Translations under genes and position numbers: made by a program
Source of the DNA: an uncultured Cytophagales bacterium
GTDB lineage: Bacteria > Bacteroidota > Bacteroidia > Cytophagales > Thermoflexibacteraceae
Direction: 5' to 3'
Assembly: GCA_938039675.1 (NCBI GenBank)
Contig: CALHUI010000015.1
Span: forward strand, 186,001-250,000
DNA: 64,000 nt
Shown: positions 1 through 9,743 of the stretch, piece by piece
How positions within the stretch are numbered: position 1 is the first letter of the stretch
Layout of the letters: each line of letters begins with the position of its first letter
Notes under the pieces: generated by a model
Told to the model about the DNA's origin: nothing
What the model saw: the letters and a program-made list of their open reading frames with translations, nothing else
Databases searched by the model: none

Positions 1-1949
1 TAACCGCTCTTGCATTAGCACTTGAAATTCGCGCCAACCACTTGCAAATCACCTACTATCTGGCATTTGTCTGCGCAATTTATGTGCTTGCCGAACTGAT
101 TCGCGCCGTTCAGGAAAAGAAAATTCCTGAGTTTGCCAAAACTGCGGGAGTGCTGGCATTGGCTGCGGGACTTGCGGTAGCAGCCAACTCAGGCCGCTTG
201 CTTACAACAGCAGATTACGGCAAATATTCGCAACGAGGCAAGGCGGAACTCACGCCACTGCCCGGCGAAGAAGCCGCTAATCCACAGGATGGTCTCAACC
301 GCGATTATGCTTTCAGTTGGAGTCAGGGCATTGCAGAAACTTTCACACTCATACTGCCCAATTTTTACGGGGGCAGTAACAACGAGAAACTCAACCCCCA
401 AGGTGCAACTTATCGCTTTCTGGAAAATGTGATGCGCTCGGGGCAAATCGGCAATCAAGAGTTTATGCAGTTTACTACGCGCTCGCCTTTCATGTATTGG
501 GGCGACCAGCCGTTTACTAACGCTCCTGTATATGCAGGTGCTATCATCTGTTTTTTGTTTGTATGGTTTCTTATGATAGCAACCCCGCTACAACGCTATT
601 GGATGCTGGGGGGAGTATTGCTCATGTTCATGTTTTCATGGGGAAGCAACTTTGCGTCGTTCAACTACCTCATGTTTGACTATTTTCCCGGTTTTAACAA
701 GTTCCGCTCCGTTTCCATGGCGCTGAGCCTTGCGGTTATGCTGATGGTTATCGGTGCGGCTATGGGCTTGCAGCGCACGCTTTTCCTTTCTGAAAAAGAA
801 CATCCCGATTGGTTCAAAAAACTGGGAATTGCATTTGCACTTACCGGCGGCCTTTGTGCGTTGTTTTTCATCATGAGCGGCTCGTTCAGTTTTAGCGGAC
901 CGGCCGACGAGCAATTCGGCAGCCTGATTGATGCAGTCAAAGCAGACCGACAAGCAATGTTCCGCAGCGATGCCATCCGCTCGTTCCTGCTTATTTCGGC
1001 AGCAGCTTTGCTGATTTACCTGCATATCAAGCAAAAAGTAGGACTGGCTATCGTTACTGCCGTTGTTGGCGGCTTGATTATATTTGACAATTGGAACGTA
1101 GGCAAGCGCTATCTGAATAATGATTCTTTCCAACCAAAAGCCAAAGAAGTTGCACATGCACCAAGCCCTGCCGATGAGGCTATTCTGAAAGACAAAGACC
1201 TAAGTTACCGCGTGCTGAACCTGAGCAATCCCTTCAATGATGCGGCAACCTCTTATTACCACAAGTCTGTAGGCGGCTATTTTGCCGCTAAACTCCGTCG
1301 CTATCAGGATTTGATTAACCGTCGTTTAGAAGCAGAGATTAAGTTGGTGATGGATAGCCTGCAGAAAGGCCGCATGCCTGATTTCAGTCGCACGCCTGCA
1401 CTTAACATGCTCAACACAAGGTATTTAATCCTGAATCCGGGCAGTGCGGAAGGTGTGCTACGCAACCCTGCGGCATTGGGTAATGCGTGGTTTATCGGCG
1501 AACTGAAAGCCGTAAACAGCGCCGATGAAGAAATGGCAGCTCTTGCCAATCTTTCTCCTGACTCTGTGGCAGTAGTTGATATTGCGAAGTTTCCACAGGT
1601 AAAGGCCGGACGCTACCCGCGTGCGGGTGCAAGCATCAAACTCACAGCTTATGCCCCCAACCAACTGACTTATGCGTATGACAGCCCTGCCGATGGTTTT
1701 GTCGTATTTTCCGAAATCTACTATCCCGATGGTTGGCAAGTAAAGATTGACGGACAAGATGCGGGTGAGTTTGTTCGCGTCAATTATGTACTGCGCGGGT
1801 TAGCTGTTCCTAAAGGGAAACACACAATTGTTTGCAAGTTTGACCCCGCTATTTATCGCCAAGGCAGCTTGCTAACCATGATTGCTTCTTACGTGCTGAT
1901 AGCAGTGCTTGTAATATCTGTTGGACTGATGTTTTACAAAAACAAATAA
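1..1949 (+). CDS. YfhO family membrane protein (5' end outside window)
   Basis: The reading frame is open from the first bases of the window. It encodes an ALEIRANHLQITYYL segment ahead of any plausible start, so the gene begins to the left and only its C-terminal ~648 residues are here. At least eight hydrophobic segments alternate with soluble stretches. The last ~100 residues form a soluble domain with the YYPDGWQVKIDG and VPKGKHTI motifs typical of Bacteroidota YfhO proteins. YfhO proteins are polytopic and are thought to act in cell-envelope glycosylation or lipid-linked sugar handling; the exact substrate here is unknown. A hairpin terminator follows the stop directly. Confidence 0.85.
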   Translation, partial: TALALALEIRANHLQITYYLAFVCAIYVLAELIRAVQEKKIPEFAKTAGVLALAAGLAVAANSGRLLTTADYGKYSQRGKAELTPLPGEEAANPQDGLNRDYAFSWSQGIAETFTLILPNFYGGSNNEKLNPQGATYRFLENVMRSGQIGNQEFMQFTTRSPFMYWGDQPFTNAPVYAGAIICFLFVWFLMIATPLQRYWMLGGVLLMFMFSWGSNFASFNYLMFDYFPGFNKFRSVSMALSLAVMLMVIGAAMGLQRTLFLSEKEHPDWFKKLGIAFALTGGLCALFFIMSGSFSFSGPADEQFGSLIDAVKADRQAMFRSDAIRSFLLISAAALLIYLHIKQKVGLAIVTAVVGGLIIFDNWNVGKRYLNNDSFQPKAKEVAHAPSPADEAILKDKDLSYRVLNLSNPFNDAATSYYHKSVGGYFAAKLRRYQDLINRRLEAEIKLVMDSLQKGRMPDFSRTPALNMLNTRYLILNPGSAEGVLRNPAALGNAWFIGELKAVNSADEEMAALANLSPDSVAVVDIAKFPQVKAGRYPRAGASIKLTAYAPNQLTYAYDSPADGFVVFSEIYYPDGWQVKIDGQDAGEFVRVNYVLRGLAVPKGKHTIVCKFDPAIYRQGSLLTMIASYVLIAVLVISVGLMFYKNK

Positions 1950-1967
1950 ATTTGCCAGCCTCTTACC

Positions 1968-2004
1968 AAAATCCCTATCGGCTAATCCTGACAGGGATTT
2001 TTTT
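1968..2004 (+). terminator. Intrinsic terminator after the YfhO-family gene
   Basis: AAAATCCCT (1968-1976) pairs with AGGGATTTT (1993-2001) across a 16-nt loop, and a T run continues to 2004. It starts 18 nt after the stop. The A run on its left side could let it also work for the converging gene that ends at 2076. Confidence 0.7.
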
Positions 2005-2075
2005 GGCCACCTAATAATGGTTGGGCAATGGAAAGCAAATCGGCAAAACCGATAATATAAGTAAGTACCTCTTTA

Positions 2076-3110
2076 TCAATCTCTTGCATATTCTCGTCTA
2101 TAGGCTTCTACAAGCACCAAAAAGTAAGAAATCAACAAGGGTCCTATGACCAAGCCAAGAATACCGAAAAAATTAACTCCGAATATTACTCCCAAAATGG
2201 TAATCAGCGGGTGTATATCGCCTAATTGCCGCGCTATGGAAAAGCGAAGCACATTGTCAATATTCATTACAAGTACTGCGCCGTAAATAATCAAACCTAC
2301 ACCGCCAAAAGTATTGCCCTGACTAATAGCTATCAGGCCGGCAGGCACCCAAACCAAAGGTGTACCCAAAACAGGAATAAATGCCATGAAAAAACTGATG
2401 ATACCCCAAAAAAGTGCATCGGGAATGCCAAAAATCAAGAAACCTACGGAGACTAACGCTCCTTGAATAAATGCTATCAAACTTTGCCCTAAAACATTGG
2501 TTTTCACGTTGTTTTCCAGTTCGATAAACATTTGGTGCACGGTTGTTGCGTCAAAGGGCAGGTAGTAGTAAATCCCGTTAATAACTGTTTGCTCATTGAC
2601 AAACAGATAGTAAAGGATGAAGTACATAACACTGATGCCGACAAATAAATTCAATGTACTGGAAAGAATCGGTGTAAAAAGACTGGTTGCAAACTCCCCG
2701 ACCCTTCCTGCAATTTTCTGAAGCAGTTCGGGGTTTTGCAAGTCTAAGCCGGTTACTTCTTGAAACTCAACTATCATGGGATTTTTCAAAAATCCTATCA
2801 GGTAATTAACCAATACAGAGGTATTGGCCGCATACACCATCACCTTTTTGGCTATCATCACACTTGTGGTAATTAGCGGTATAATGATAATAAACAGAGA
2901 CAGCACAATAATGAGAATAGCACTAAGGCTTGATTTCCACTTTCTTTTTTGTGTGAAAAAAAGGTTCATTTTTCTGAACAATACATATAGAATGATGCTT
3001 CCTATCAAGGCGGGTATGTAATCCAGCAGCCCGTACAGAATGGCACAACCAAGCAGCAGTATTAGTGAAACATGGATAGCAAGACGCTGTTGGGGAGTGT
3101 ATATTTGCAT
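2076..3110 (-). CDS. AI-2E family transporter (TqsA/PerM type)
   Basis: The 344-residue protein has about eight hydrophobic segments arranged as in PF01594: an N-terminal pair, a long loop between about residues 100 and 150, and a C-terminal block with PVLGTPLVWVPAGL followed by IHPLITILGVIFG and FFGILGLVIGPLL, which are hallmark motifs. Family members are inner-membrane exporters, some linked to autoinducer-2 or to ion antiport; substrate cannot be read from sequence. The start is the ATG at 3110 (MQIYTPQQR). The next gene is divergent, with about 64 bp between the two chosen starts. Confidence 0.88.
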   Translation of the reverse strand: MQIYTPQQRLAIHVSLILLLGCAILYGLLDYIPALIGSIILYVLFRKMNLFFTQKRKWKSSLSAILIIVLSLFIIIIPLITTSVMIAKKVMVYAANTSVLVNYLIGFLKNPMIVEFQEVTGLDLQNPELLQKIAGRVGEFATSLFTPILSSTLNLFVGISVMYFILYYLFVNEQTVINGIYYYLPFDATTVHQMFIELENNVKTNVLGQSLIAFIQGALVSVGFLIFGIPDALFWGIISFFMAFIPVLGTPLVWVPAGLIAISQGNTFGGVGLIIYGAVLVMNIDNVLRFSIARQLGDIHPLITILGVIFGVNFFGILGLVIGPLLISYFLVLVEAYRREYARD

Positions 3111-3174
3111 ACGGTTAGGTAGTTATTTCGCCGTTCAAGTTAATAACTCTCCTATGGGAAATCATAAAAAGGTG

Positions 3175-4218
3175 ATGAAAAGAATACTTGCACCAATGCT
3201 GGCAGTCGCAATATTTGTACTGGCAGCAGCTTGCTCGTCCGATGAAGCAGGTAAAGTCAATAAAGAGGCGGGTAAATTTTTTCTGCGGGGCAAAGCAGCA
3301 CTTCAACAGAAAAACTATGAGGAAGCCATCCGATTGTTTAAAGAAGCTGTTAATAAAGACAGTTCTTTTGCCGATGCATGGAACAACTGGGGTGTAGCAG
3401 AGGCTGCACTGGGCAGGCATGAGGCTGCCATTTTTTCTTATCAGGGTGCGCTAAGAGCTGACAGTACGTTTACGGATGCTTATTACAACCGCTCTAATGC
3501 CTTTTTTGAAATAGGTAAAATGGAAGAAGCACTGGCCGATATTGAAAAAGTGATACCTGTTTACAAAGATTCGGCATATATTTTTGTCAGTCGCGGAGTT
3601 ATTTTTGCCCGCATGAAGCAACCCGAAAAAGCATTGGCCGATTTTACGGAAGCCATCAGATTAGATGCTCGCAATACAGATGCATATATTAACCGCGGCA
3701 CTTTGTTGTTTGCGCAAAAGCAATATGAATTGGCCATGAAAGACTTTCAGCAAGCACTTCAACTGCAACCTGCTAATGACTTTGCACTCAACAATGTAGC
3801 CTCTGTTCTGATAGCAAAGGGGCAGTATGCCGAAGCGCTTAATCAACTCAATCAGGCACTTGCCAAAAATCCCCGACAGGCATACTACCTCAACAACCGT
3901 TCATTTGTACATATGATGACCGGCAACCTAAAAGCCGCCCGAGAAGACCTCCAACTTTCCCTTTATTATGACAGCAATAACAGTTGGGCTGTTCGCAACG
4001 GCGGAATTTTAGCCTTGAAAGAAAACAAGCCTGACAGTGCACTGGCCGTATTGCAAAAAGCCTTTCAGATGAATCCCGCTACCGATGACATTCACTATTA
4101 TTTAGGGCTGGCCTACCTTGCAACAGGCAATAAAAAATCTGCTTGCAATGAATGGAAGCAATCACTTATCAAAGGTGAACGCCAAACGATAGTAGAAATG
4201 CAGGCAAGTTGCCGATAG
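3175..4218 (+). CDS. TPR-repeat lipoprotein
   Basis: The protein is 347 residues from the chosen ATG. It begins with a basic-hydrophobic lipoprotein signal ending in the lipobox LAAAC (Cys20). Nine tandem 34-residue tetratricopeptide repeats then fill residues ~29-340, each with the W/Y-N-x-G/R...A...F pattern. It is probably an envelope-anchored scaffold for protein-protein contacts. The frame is open upstream to 3040, but those codons run into the divergent transporter gene. The ATG at 3175, preceded by AAAAGG, gives a proper signal peptide; the in-frame ATG at 3154 is the alternative. Confidence 0.85.
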   Translation: MKRILAPMLAVAIFVLAAACSSDEAGKVNKEAGKFFLRGKAALQQKNYEEAIRLFKEAVNKDSSFADAWNNWGVAEAALGRHEAAIFSYQGALRADSTFTDAYYNRSNAFFEIGKMEEALADIEKVIPVYKDSAYIFVSRGVIFARMKQPEKALADFTEAIRLDARNTDAYINRGTLLFAQKQYELAMKDFQQALQLQPANDFALNNVASVLIAKGQYAEALNQLNQALAKNPRQAYYLNNRSFVHMMTGNLKAAREDLQLSLYYDSNNSWAVRNGGILALKENKPDSALAVLQKAFQMNPATDDIHYYLGLAYLATGNKKSACNEWKQSLIKGERQTIVEMQASCR

Positions 4219-4219
4219 T

Positions 4220-4642
4220 TTACTCCGCATGAATCACGGCGAGTGTCAAACGGCTTACACACACCAACCGATGATGCTCGTCGTGTATTTTAATATCCCA
4301 CACATGCGTGTTTTTACCGATATGCAGCGGCGTGGCTCTGCCATACACATATCCTTCGCGCACGCTGCGTATGTGATTGGCATTAATTTCCAAACCTACA
4401 CAAACCTTGCCTTCAGGCAACATAAGAAAACCCGCCATGCTCCCAAGCGTTTCGGCAAGCACCACCGAAGCCCCGCCGTGCAGCAATCCCATAGGCTGAC
4501 GGGTACGGTCATCCACAGGCATACGGGCTGCAAGAAAATTTTCACCTACCTCTATAAACTCTATCCCTAAATGAGTGGTCATATCCTCACGGCGGTGTGC
4601 GTTTATCTGCTCCAAAGTAACTTGCTTAATAAATTTCATCAT
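4220..4642 (-). CDS. Hotdog-fold thioesterase (PaaI/MenI-like)
   Basis: This ~140-residue protein carries the single-domain hotdog signature GLLHGGASVVLAET, where the Glu is the expected catalytic base. That segment closely resembles the 1,4-dihydroxy-2-naphthoyl-CoA hydrolases (MenI/YdiI) of menaquinone synthesis, so that role is likely, but other acyl-CoA substrates are possible. The frame runs upstream to 4717, but the added 25 residues look noncoding, and the double ATG at 4642/4639 (MMKFIKQ) fits the family. The stop lies 1 nt from the converging TPR gene's stop, with no terminator between. Confidence 0.85.
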   Translation of the reverse strand: MMKFIKQVTLEQINAHRREDMTTHLGIEFIEVGENFLAARMPVDDRTRQPMGLLHGGASVVLAETLGSMAGFLMLPEGKVCVGLEINANHIRSVREGYVYGRATPLHIGKNTHVWDIKIHDEHHRLVCVSRLTLAVIHAE

Positions 4643-4794
4643 AAAGAGTGGCTCAATAGTTGTTATCAAATGTGTAAGGATAGTTAAATTTGCGCAATTT
4701 TTTGCAAAGGCTAACAAAGTAATGCCTATTCAAGTTAATATGAAAGAAAACACACTTACACCCTAATTGAATTTATTGAAAAACATTTTTACCC

Positions 4795-5472
4795 TTGGCA
4801 ACGAAAGAACTTTACATTATAAGGCACGGAGAAACTGAATTTAATAAGCGTGGTTTCGTGCAGGGTAGTGGTATTGATTCGAATTTGAACGATACCGGCA
4901 GGCGTCAAGCACAAGCCTTTTTCGAGCATTACCGCCATGTAAATTTTGATAAAATTTACGTCTCTGCACTCAAAAGAACTTGGCAAAGCGTTGAACCTTT
5001 TTTCCTCAAGGGCGTTCCGATGCAGGTGTTACCCGGCCTGAACGAAATCAGCTGGGGACACAAAGAAGGTAAAGTATTGAGCAATGAGGATGACTTGCAA
5101 TATTTTGACATGCTCAACTCGTGGCGCAACGGTGACCTTACCGTTAAAGTACCGGGAGGAGAAAGCCCACTGGAAGTAGCTGAAAGACAGAAGATTGCCA
5201 TCCGTCATATCATGCAGTCTATCCATGAAGAACGTGTGCTTGTTTGTATGCACGGAAGAGCTATGCGCATCATCCTTAGTTTATTGTTAGAAACACCGAT
5301 GACGGAAATGGATAAATACGACCATGGCAATCTGTGTTTGTACGTGTTACATCATGACGGTGAAAAGTTTCATTTGAAAATAGCCAACAGCACGGAACAC
5401 TTCATGCATTTACCACCTGCAATCAGCAATGACAAACCACACGATTTCCATGCACACAAGGTTGTTTCCTGA
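4795..5472 (+). CDS. Histidine phosphatase family protein (phosphoglycerate mutase-like)
   Basis: The 225-residue protein has the RHGETEFN motif at residues ~10-17, where the His is the phospho-acceptor. It also has a conserved Glu region (VAERQK) and the second catalytic His in VCMHGRAMR near residue 155. This is the cofactor-dependent PGM/acid phosphatase superfamily. The family covers glycolytic mutases, alpha-ribazole phosphatases and general phosphatases, and sequence alone does not choose between them. The start appears to be TTG at 4795, since no in-frame ATG precedes the RHG motif. It converges with the next gene, leaving 9 nt between stops. Confidence 0.85.
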   Translation: MATKELYIIRHGETEFNKRGFVQGSGIDSNLNDTGRRQAQAFFEHYRHVNFDKIYVSALKRTWQSVEPFFLKGVPMQVLPGLNEISWGHKEGKVLSNEDDLQYFDMLNSWRNGDLTVKVPGGESPLEVAERQKIAIRHIMQSIHEERVLVCMHGRAMRIILSLLLETPMTEMDKYDHGNLCLYVLHHDGEKFHLKIANSTEHFMHLPPAISNDKPHDFHAHKVVS

Positions 5473-5481
5473 AAACAGTAA

Positions 5482-6183
5482 TTACAACAGGCTTCCTAAA
5501 AGAAATATGGCCGGTACTTTGCCAAGTATCGGCTTATTTTTTTGCCAATCGCTGATTTTTTGTGTTTTGATAAACTCATCGGGTGCGGTCAGATGTGCGG
5601 CAATGCACAGTTGTGTGTGTGGTTGCAAATGTGCCAGCATGTCGTTTACAAGTGCATCGTTCCGATAAGGGGTTTCTATGAAAATTTGCGTTTGCCCGCG
5701 ACCGGCTTCTTTTTCCAACTGTTTGAGTGCTTTTACTTTGTCTTGCTTCTGAATGGGCAAGTAGCCATGGAATGCAAACGATTGCCCGTTGAAACCCGAT
5801 GCCATAAGCGCAAGCAGGACAGATGAAGGCCCCACCAGCGGCACTACCTTTTTACCTGTTTGGTGCGCATATTGCACAGCTACCTGTCCGGGGTCAGCCA
5901 CGCCCGGACAACCTGCTTCGGACATTACCCCTACGGCAGCATCAGGCGGAATTTCCTTGAAGTGCTCGGCTATTTGCTGCAAATTGGTTTGCTTATCAAG
6001 CTCAAAAAAACGCAGTTGCTCTATTGCCCGTCCGGTTTTTAGCGATGAGATGAAGCGCCGCGCTGTCCGCACATTTTCCACTAAATAATAATCGGTTGAA
6101 GCAATAATTTCACGAGCCTGCGGAATTAACAGATTATCAGTCGTTAAGGTATCAGTTAGCGGAAGTGGAATGAGGTATAGCAC
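5482..6183 (-). CDS. RsmI-like SAM-dependent methyltransferase (tetrapyrrole methylase fold)
   Basis: The 233-residue protein starts at a GTG and belongs to the TP-methylase superfamily. It has the glycine-rich MSEAGCPGVADPG segment that corresponds to SDAGTPxISDPG of RsmI, the 16S rRNA C1402 2'-O-methyltransferase. It also has VPLVGPSSVLLALMASG and IETPYRN, both RsmI-family landmarks. It is shorter than classical RsmI (~280 residues), and Bacteroidota commonly carry such a second, shorter paralogue. Methylation of rRNA is therefore plausible but not certain. Confidence 0.82.
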   Translation of the reverse strand: MLYLIPLPLTDTLTTDNLLIPQAREIIASTDYYLVENVRTARRFISSLKTGRAIEQLRFFELDKQTNLQQIAEHFKEIPPDAAVGVMSEAGCPGVADPGQVAVQYAHQTGKKVVPLVGPSSVLLALMASGFNGQSFAFHGYLPIQKQDKVKALKQLEKEAGRGQTQIFIETPYRNDALVNDMLAHLQPHTQLCIAAHLTAPDEFIKTQKISDWQKNKPILGKVPAIFLLGSLL

Positions 6184-6243
6184 AACAGGTCTATTTTAAC
6201 AATAAATTAACGCCATTTCAGACAATAAAACTTTCGGTCAATA

Positions 6244-6251
6244 TATTTTTG
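6244..6251 (+). promoter_or_regulatory. Predicted Bacteroidota -7 box (TATTTTTG)
   Basis: The sequence is an exact match to TAnnTTTG, the -7 element of primary-sigma promoters in Bacteroidota, 71 nt before the Na/Pi cotransporter start. No convincing TTG -33 element is seen at the usual distance, so this is a weak call. Confidence 0.4.
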
Positions 6252-6321
6252 CAAATAGAAGTCTTTCTTAAGAGGGCATTTGCAAAAGTAATCGACAAAA
6301 GTAAGACAAATAATAGTTGAA

Positions 6322-7473
6322 ATGCCTGTTACAGCAAAAATAAGCGAACAACCCAAAGATGTTTCCTCACCCACACTGATTCGTAAGATTTACAAAACCT
6401 CTTTTTGGAAAATCTTTTGGCTGGCCGGCCCTGTCCTGTTATTCCTGTTTTCGCTCGACCTGTTGAGTATGGCCTGTAACATGCTAAGTAAAGAACTGAT
6501 AGACAACATATTAACGGCTACAACCAATCCTTTTATCGGGCTTTTCATCGGCTTACTGACTACGGCTATTATCCAGAGCAGTTCTACCACAACCTCCATG
6601 ACTGTAGCAGTAGTGGCCTCGGGTACAATCAGCCTTGAACATGCCTCTCCCATTATTATCGGTGCTAATATCGGAACAACCGTTACGGCAACGGTCGTAG
6701 CTTTTAACCACATCATCCGCCGCAAAGAGTTTCAACGCGCCTTGTCAGCTGCTACGCTTAACGGTTTTTTTAACATTCTAACCGCTGCCATTATTCTGCC
6801 GTTAGAATATTACACCCACTTTCTAAGTAAACTTTGCATACTGATGTCTTCTCTTTTCGTAACAGGCACTAATGCAACTGTTGGCAATCGAACACACGGT
6901 TGGATAGAGTATTCGGTCACATATGTTACCCAGTTATTGCCCAACTATCCTTTAGTTACGGCCATTGCTGCCTTTTTCTTACTGTTTCTGTCAATTTATT
7001 GGTTGGTTATTACGCTTAAAAGCCTGTTTGTTTACAATGTTGGTAAAAAAATGGAGCAAATTGTTTTTAGCAAGCGTTACAAATCCCTTTTTTGGGGTTT
7101 TTTTTCTACGGTGCTGCTCCAATCAAGCTCTGTTACCACTTCGTTTGCAGTGCCTTTGGTAGCCGGTAAAAAAGCATCGCTCCGGCAGGTTTTTCCTTTC
7201 ATTATGGGTGCTAATGTAGGCACAACTTTTACAGCCTTACTTGCCTCTTTTAGCAACGTATATGCCTCACTGAACATTGCATTTGCACATTTGCTCTTTA
7301 ATACAATCGGTGTTTGTATTTTCTTCTTTATTCCCGTAGTCAAAGAACTCCCGCTCGTACTGGCACAAATGCTGGGTAAAGTTGCTATGCGTTATCGTTT
7401 AGCGGGATTTTTATACCTGCTGCTGACTTTTTTTGCTATTCCTTTTTTGCTTATCTTCTTTTCGAAAAAATAG
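6322..7473 (+). CDS. Na/Pi cotransporter family protein
   Basis: The 383-residue integral membrane protein has two inverted Na_Pi_cotrans (PF02690) repeats, each marked by a QSSS motif: IIQSSSTTTSMTV near residue 90 and LLQSSSVTTSFAV near residue 270. Each is followed by a GANIGTT/GANVGTT motif. These repeats form the sodium and phosphate binding core of NptA/SLC34-type carriers. It lacks the C-terminal PhoU-like domain found in longer bacterial relatives. The start is the ATG at 6322. It probably takes up phosphate using the sodium gradient. Confidence 0.9.
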   Translation: MPVTAKISEQPKDVSSPTLIRKIYKTSFWKIFWLAGPVLLFLFSLDLLSMACNMLSKELIDNILTATTNPFIGLFIGLLTTAIIQSSSTTTSMTVAVVASGTISLEHASPIIIGANIGTTVTATVVAFNHIIRRKEFQRALSAATLNGFFNILTAAIILPLEYYTHFLSKLCILMSSLFVTGTNATVGNRTHGWIEYSVTYVTQLLPNYPLVTAIAAFFLLFLSIYWLVITLKSLFVYNVGKKMEQIVFSKRYKSLFWGFFSTVLLQSSSVTTSFAVPLVAGKKASLRQVFPFIMGANVGTTFTALLASFSNVYASLNIAFAHLLFNTIGVCIFFFIPVVKELPLVLAQMLGKVAMRYRLAGFLYLLLTFFAIPFLLIFFSKK

Positions 7474-7527
7474 GAACTGTTTTGCAAATTGCGTAATAAA
7501 GTTTTAATCCTATTTTATCCCTTCACT

Positions 7528-8259
7528 ATGTTACGTACCATTGTATTACTAACAACTGTTGGTTTGTTAGCCGTAGTCAGCTGTAAACCTTCCGGCAAAA
7601 CCGGCGCATCTTCCAAAAAAGCGAAAACAGTAGCCAAAGCACCTGTTAAAGAAAAAGAACAGGTAAATGCACAGCCAATCGAAGCAGCACCCAAAGAGAA
7701 CAAAAGCAACACACCTCCCGAATTTCATGACATCAGCTTGGACAGTGCGCTAAGTTTTATTCAAAGCAAATTTTCCGATGCCAAATCCAAAGCCGAAATA
7801 TTCAAAAACAACCGATTAGGTAAGAAAATCGATATCGGGCAAGTAACTGCTGAAGAAATCATACGCATTGCGGAGACCTACAAAGGCACGCCTCACAGTT
7901 TTAGCGGTATGAGCAGGAAAGGTATTGATTGTTCGGGTTTGGTAGCGGTATCATTCCGCCAATCGGGTATCAGCGAATTTCCGCATGGCTCGCAGGAACA
8001 AGCTTACTACGGCAAAATAGTACTGAGCACACATCAGTTGCAACGCGGCGACTTGGTTTTCTTTACGAATACTTATCAAACCTCCAACCTGCTTACTCAC
8101 GTGGGTATCTATCTGGGAAACAATAAGTTTATCCACTCTACCACCAGTAAAGGCGTTATTGTTACAGACTTTACCAGCTCAGAATACTGGCACAGGCACT
8201 ATGCATTTGCCACCCGATTGTTTGCCTCCGCGCAAACGACGGCAAGCATAGGCAAGTAG
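7528..8259 (+). CDS. NlpC/P60 family lipoprotein (peptidoglycan endopeptidase)
   Basis: From the ATG at 7528 the 243-residue protein has a lipoprotein signal ending at VVSC. A low-complexity Lys/Ala/Pro linker follows, and then an NlpC/P60 domain over residues ~110-230. The catalytic Cys lies in GIDCSGLV and the His in LTHVGIYLG; FIHSTTSKGV is the usual third-site region. It resembles MepS/Spr, which cut peptide cross-links in the murein. A start 13 codons further upstream is open, but it would spoil the signal peptide. Confidence 0.88.
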   Translation: MLRTIVLLTTVGLLAVVSCKPSGKTGASSKKAKTVAKAPVKEKEQVNAQPIEAAPKENKSNTPPEFHDISLDSALSFIQSKFSDAKSKAEIFKNNRLGKKIDIGQVTAEEIIRIAETYKGTPHSFSGMSRKGIDCSGLVAVSFRQSGISEFPHGSQEQAYYGKIVLSTHQLQRGDLVFFTNTYQTSNLLTHVGIYLGNNKFIHSTTSKGVIVTDFTSSEYWHRHYAFATRLFASAQTTASIGK

Positions 8260-8328
8260 CTTTTTTGGCGGAAATAGTTGGCTAATCGGACAGAATGTTG
8301 TAACATAGCACAAACAAACAACGATATC

Positions 8329-9321
8329 ATGGGATTCGATTTAGTTTCATTGGCTACCATTCTGGCACTTATCATTATCGGTATCGCCACGCTTACCTAC
8401 TTTGTACCAATCAATCTGTGGATTACCGCCATCTTCTCTGGTGTGCGGGTGGGGCTGCTGGATTTGGTTTTTATGCGCATACGCAAAGTGCCGCCCCGCA
8501 TCATTGTAGAGTCGTTGATTACCTCCACCAAAGCAGGTCTTAACCTGACCTCCAGCGATTTGGAGACCCACTACTTGGCAGGCGGGCACGTACCCTCGGT
8601 GATTAAAGCACTTATTTCAGCAGATAAAGCCAATATCAAATTGACTTTCAAGCAAGCTGCTGCCATTGACTTGGCAGGCAGAAATGTATTTGATGCCGTA
8701 CAAATGTCTGTAAACCCGAAAGTTATCAATACGCCTCCCGTTGCAGCCGTAGCACAAGACGGTATTCAGCTCATTGCTAAAGCACGTGTTACGGTGCGGG
8801 CAAACATTGAGCAGTTAGTAGGCGGTGCAGGCGAAGAAACCATTTTGGCACGCGTAGGTGAAGGCATTGTTACATCCATCGGCTCTTCCCAATCGCACAA
8901 AGACGTATTGGAGAACCCCGATAAAATTTCTAAGTTAGTACTTTCCAAAGGCCTTGATTCGGGAACAGCTTTTGAAATTCTTTCCATAGACATTGCCGAT
9001 ATTGACGTTGGTGAAAATGTAGGCGCCAAATTGCAAATAGACCAAGCAAGTGCTGACTTGAAAGTTGCAGAGGCAAAGGCCGAAGAACGCCGCGCAATGG
9101 CAGTTGCCGTAGAACAGGAAATGAAAGCCAAGTCGCAGGCAGCCCGCGCTAAGGTAATCGAGGCCGAATCGGAAGTGCCACTGGCAATGGCAGAAGCACT
9201 CCGAAGCGGCAAGTTAGGTATTTTAGACTACTACAAGTTGCAAAACTTACAGGCCGATACCGAAATGAGAGAAGCCATAGCTAACCCCATAGGGATAAAA
9301 AAAACTGAAAGCCCTAAATAA
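8329..9321 (+). CDS. floA: Flotillin-like protein FloA
   Basis: The 330-residue protein has a single N-terminal membrane segment (residues ~5-30) and a re-entrant hydrophobic stretch. A PHB/SPFH-like domain follows, with [13 protein letters not shown] and [12 protein letters not shown]-type motifs, then an Ala/Glu-rich coiled coil (residues ~235-300). This is the UPF0365/FloA architecture, which scaffolds lipid-raft-like membrane microdomains. The chosen ATG at 8329 gives the MGFDL start normal for the family; the frame is open 17 codons earlier. The rhodanese gene begins 28 nt after the stop, perhaps in the same transcript. Confidence 0.92.
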   Translation: MGFDLVSLATILALIIIGIATLTYFVPINLWITAIFSGVRVGLLDLVFMRIRKVPPRIIVESLITSTKAGLNLTSSDLETHYLAGGHVPSVIKALISADKANIKLTFKQAAAIDLAGRNVFDAVQMSVNPKVINTPPVAAVAQDGIQLIAKARVTVRANIEQLVGGAGEETILARVGEGIVTSIGSSQSHKDVLENPDKISKLVLSKGLDSGTAFEILSIDIADIDVGENVGAKLQIDQASADLKVAEAKAEERRAMAVAVEQEMKAKSQAARAKVIEAESEVPLAMAEALRSGKLGILDYYKLQNLQADTEMREAIANPIGIKKTESPK

Positions 9322-9349
9322 TTTTTTGTTTTAAAACCATTTCAAACAA

Positions 9350-9667
9350 ATGACTGTTATCAGACTAACTCCTGACGAACTCAGGGAAAAACGCGCACAA
9401 GATGCAGGTGTACTTATAGATGTGCGCACACCTGCCGAATACCAAGCAGGCCACATTGAAGGTGCTACTAATGTGGATTTTTTAGGCGGGCAGTTTGCAG
9501 CCGAATTTGAACAATATGATAAATCGAAGACGTACTATCTCTACTGCGCTTCCGGAAATCGCAGCGGAAAAGCCGCTCAGTTAATGCTGGATGCCGGATT
9601 TGCCAATGTTTTCAATGCAGGCGGATTCATAGAACTTTCCTCTGCGGGTTTTCCAGTAGAATATTAG
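9350..9667 (+). CDS. Single-domain rhodanese-like protein
   Basis: The 105-residue protein is one rhodanese domain. It has the DVRTPAEYQAGHIEGA segment at residues 24-39 and the active-site loop CASGNRSG beginning at Cys66. The six-residue loop is typical of sulfurtransferases of the GlpE/PspE class that carry persulfide sulfur. There is no signal peptide, so it should be cytoplasmic. It follows floA by 28 nt. Confidence 0.9.
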   Translation: MTVIRLTPDELREKRAQDAGVLIDVRTPAEYQAGHIEGATNVDFLGGQFAAEFEQYDKSKTYYLYCASGNRSGKAAQLMLDAGFANVFNAGGFIELSSAGFPVEY

Positions 9668-9743
9668 CAAGCCACTTGTGTTTTCAGGGCGCGTGTAGTA
9701 ACTTACGAAAAAACAGAAAATCAGCTTCTTATCCGTTTAAATT

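Noticed and set aside
636-1157. 173-residue minus-strand reading frame opposite the YfhO gene
   Set aside because: It is a shadow of the plus-strand coding frame with no domain, signal or start context.
3040-3174. N-terminal extension of the TPR lipoprotein
   Set aside because: It would overlap the divergent transporter gene and bury the lipoprotein signal peptide.
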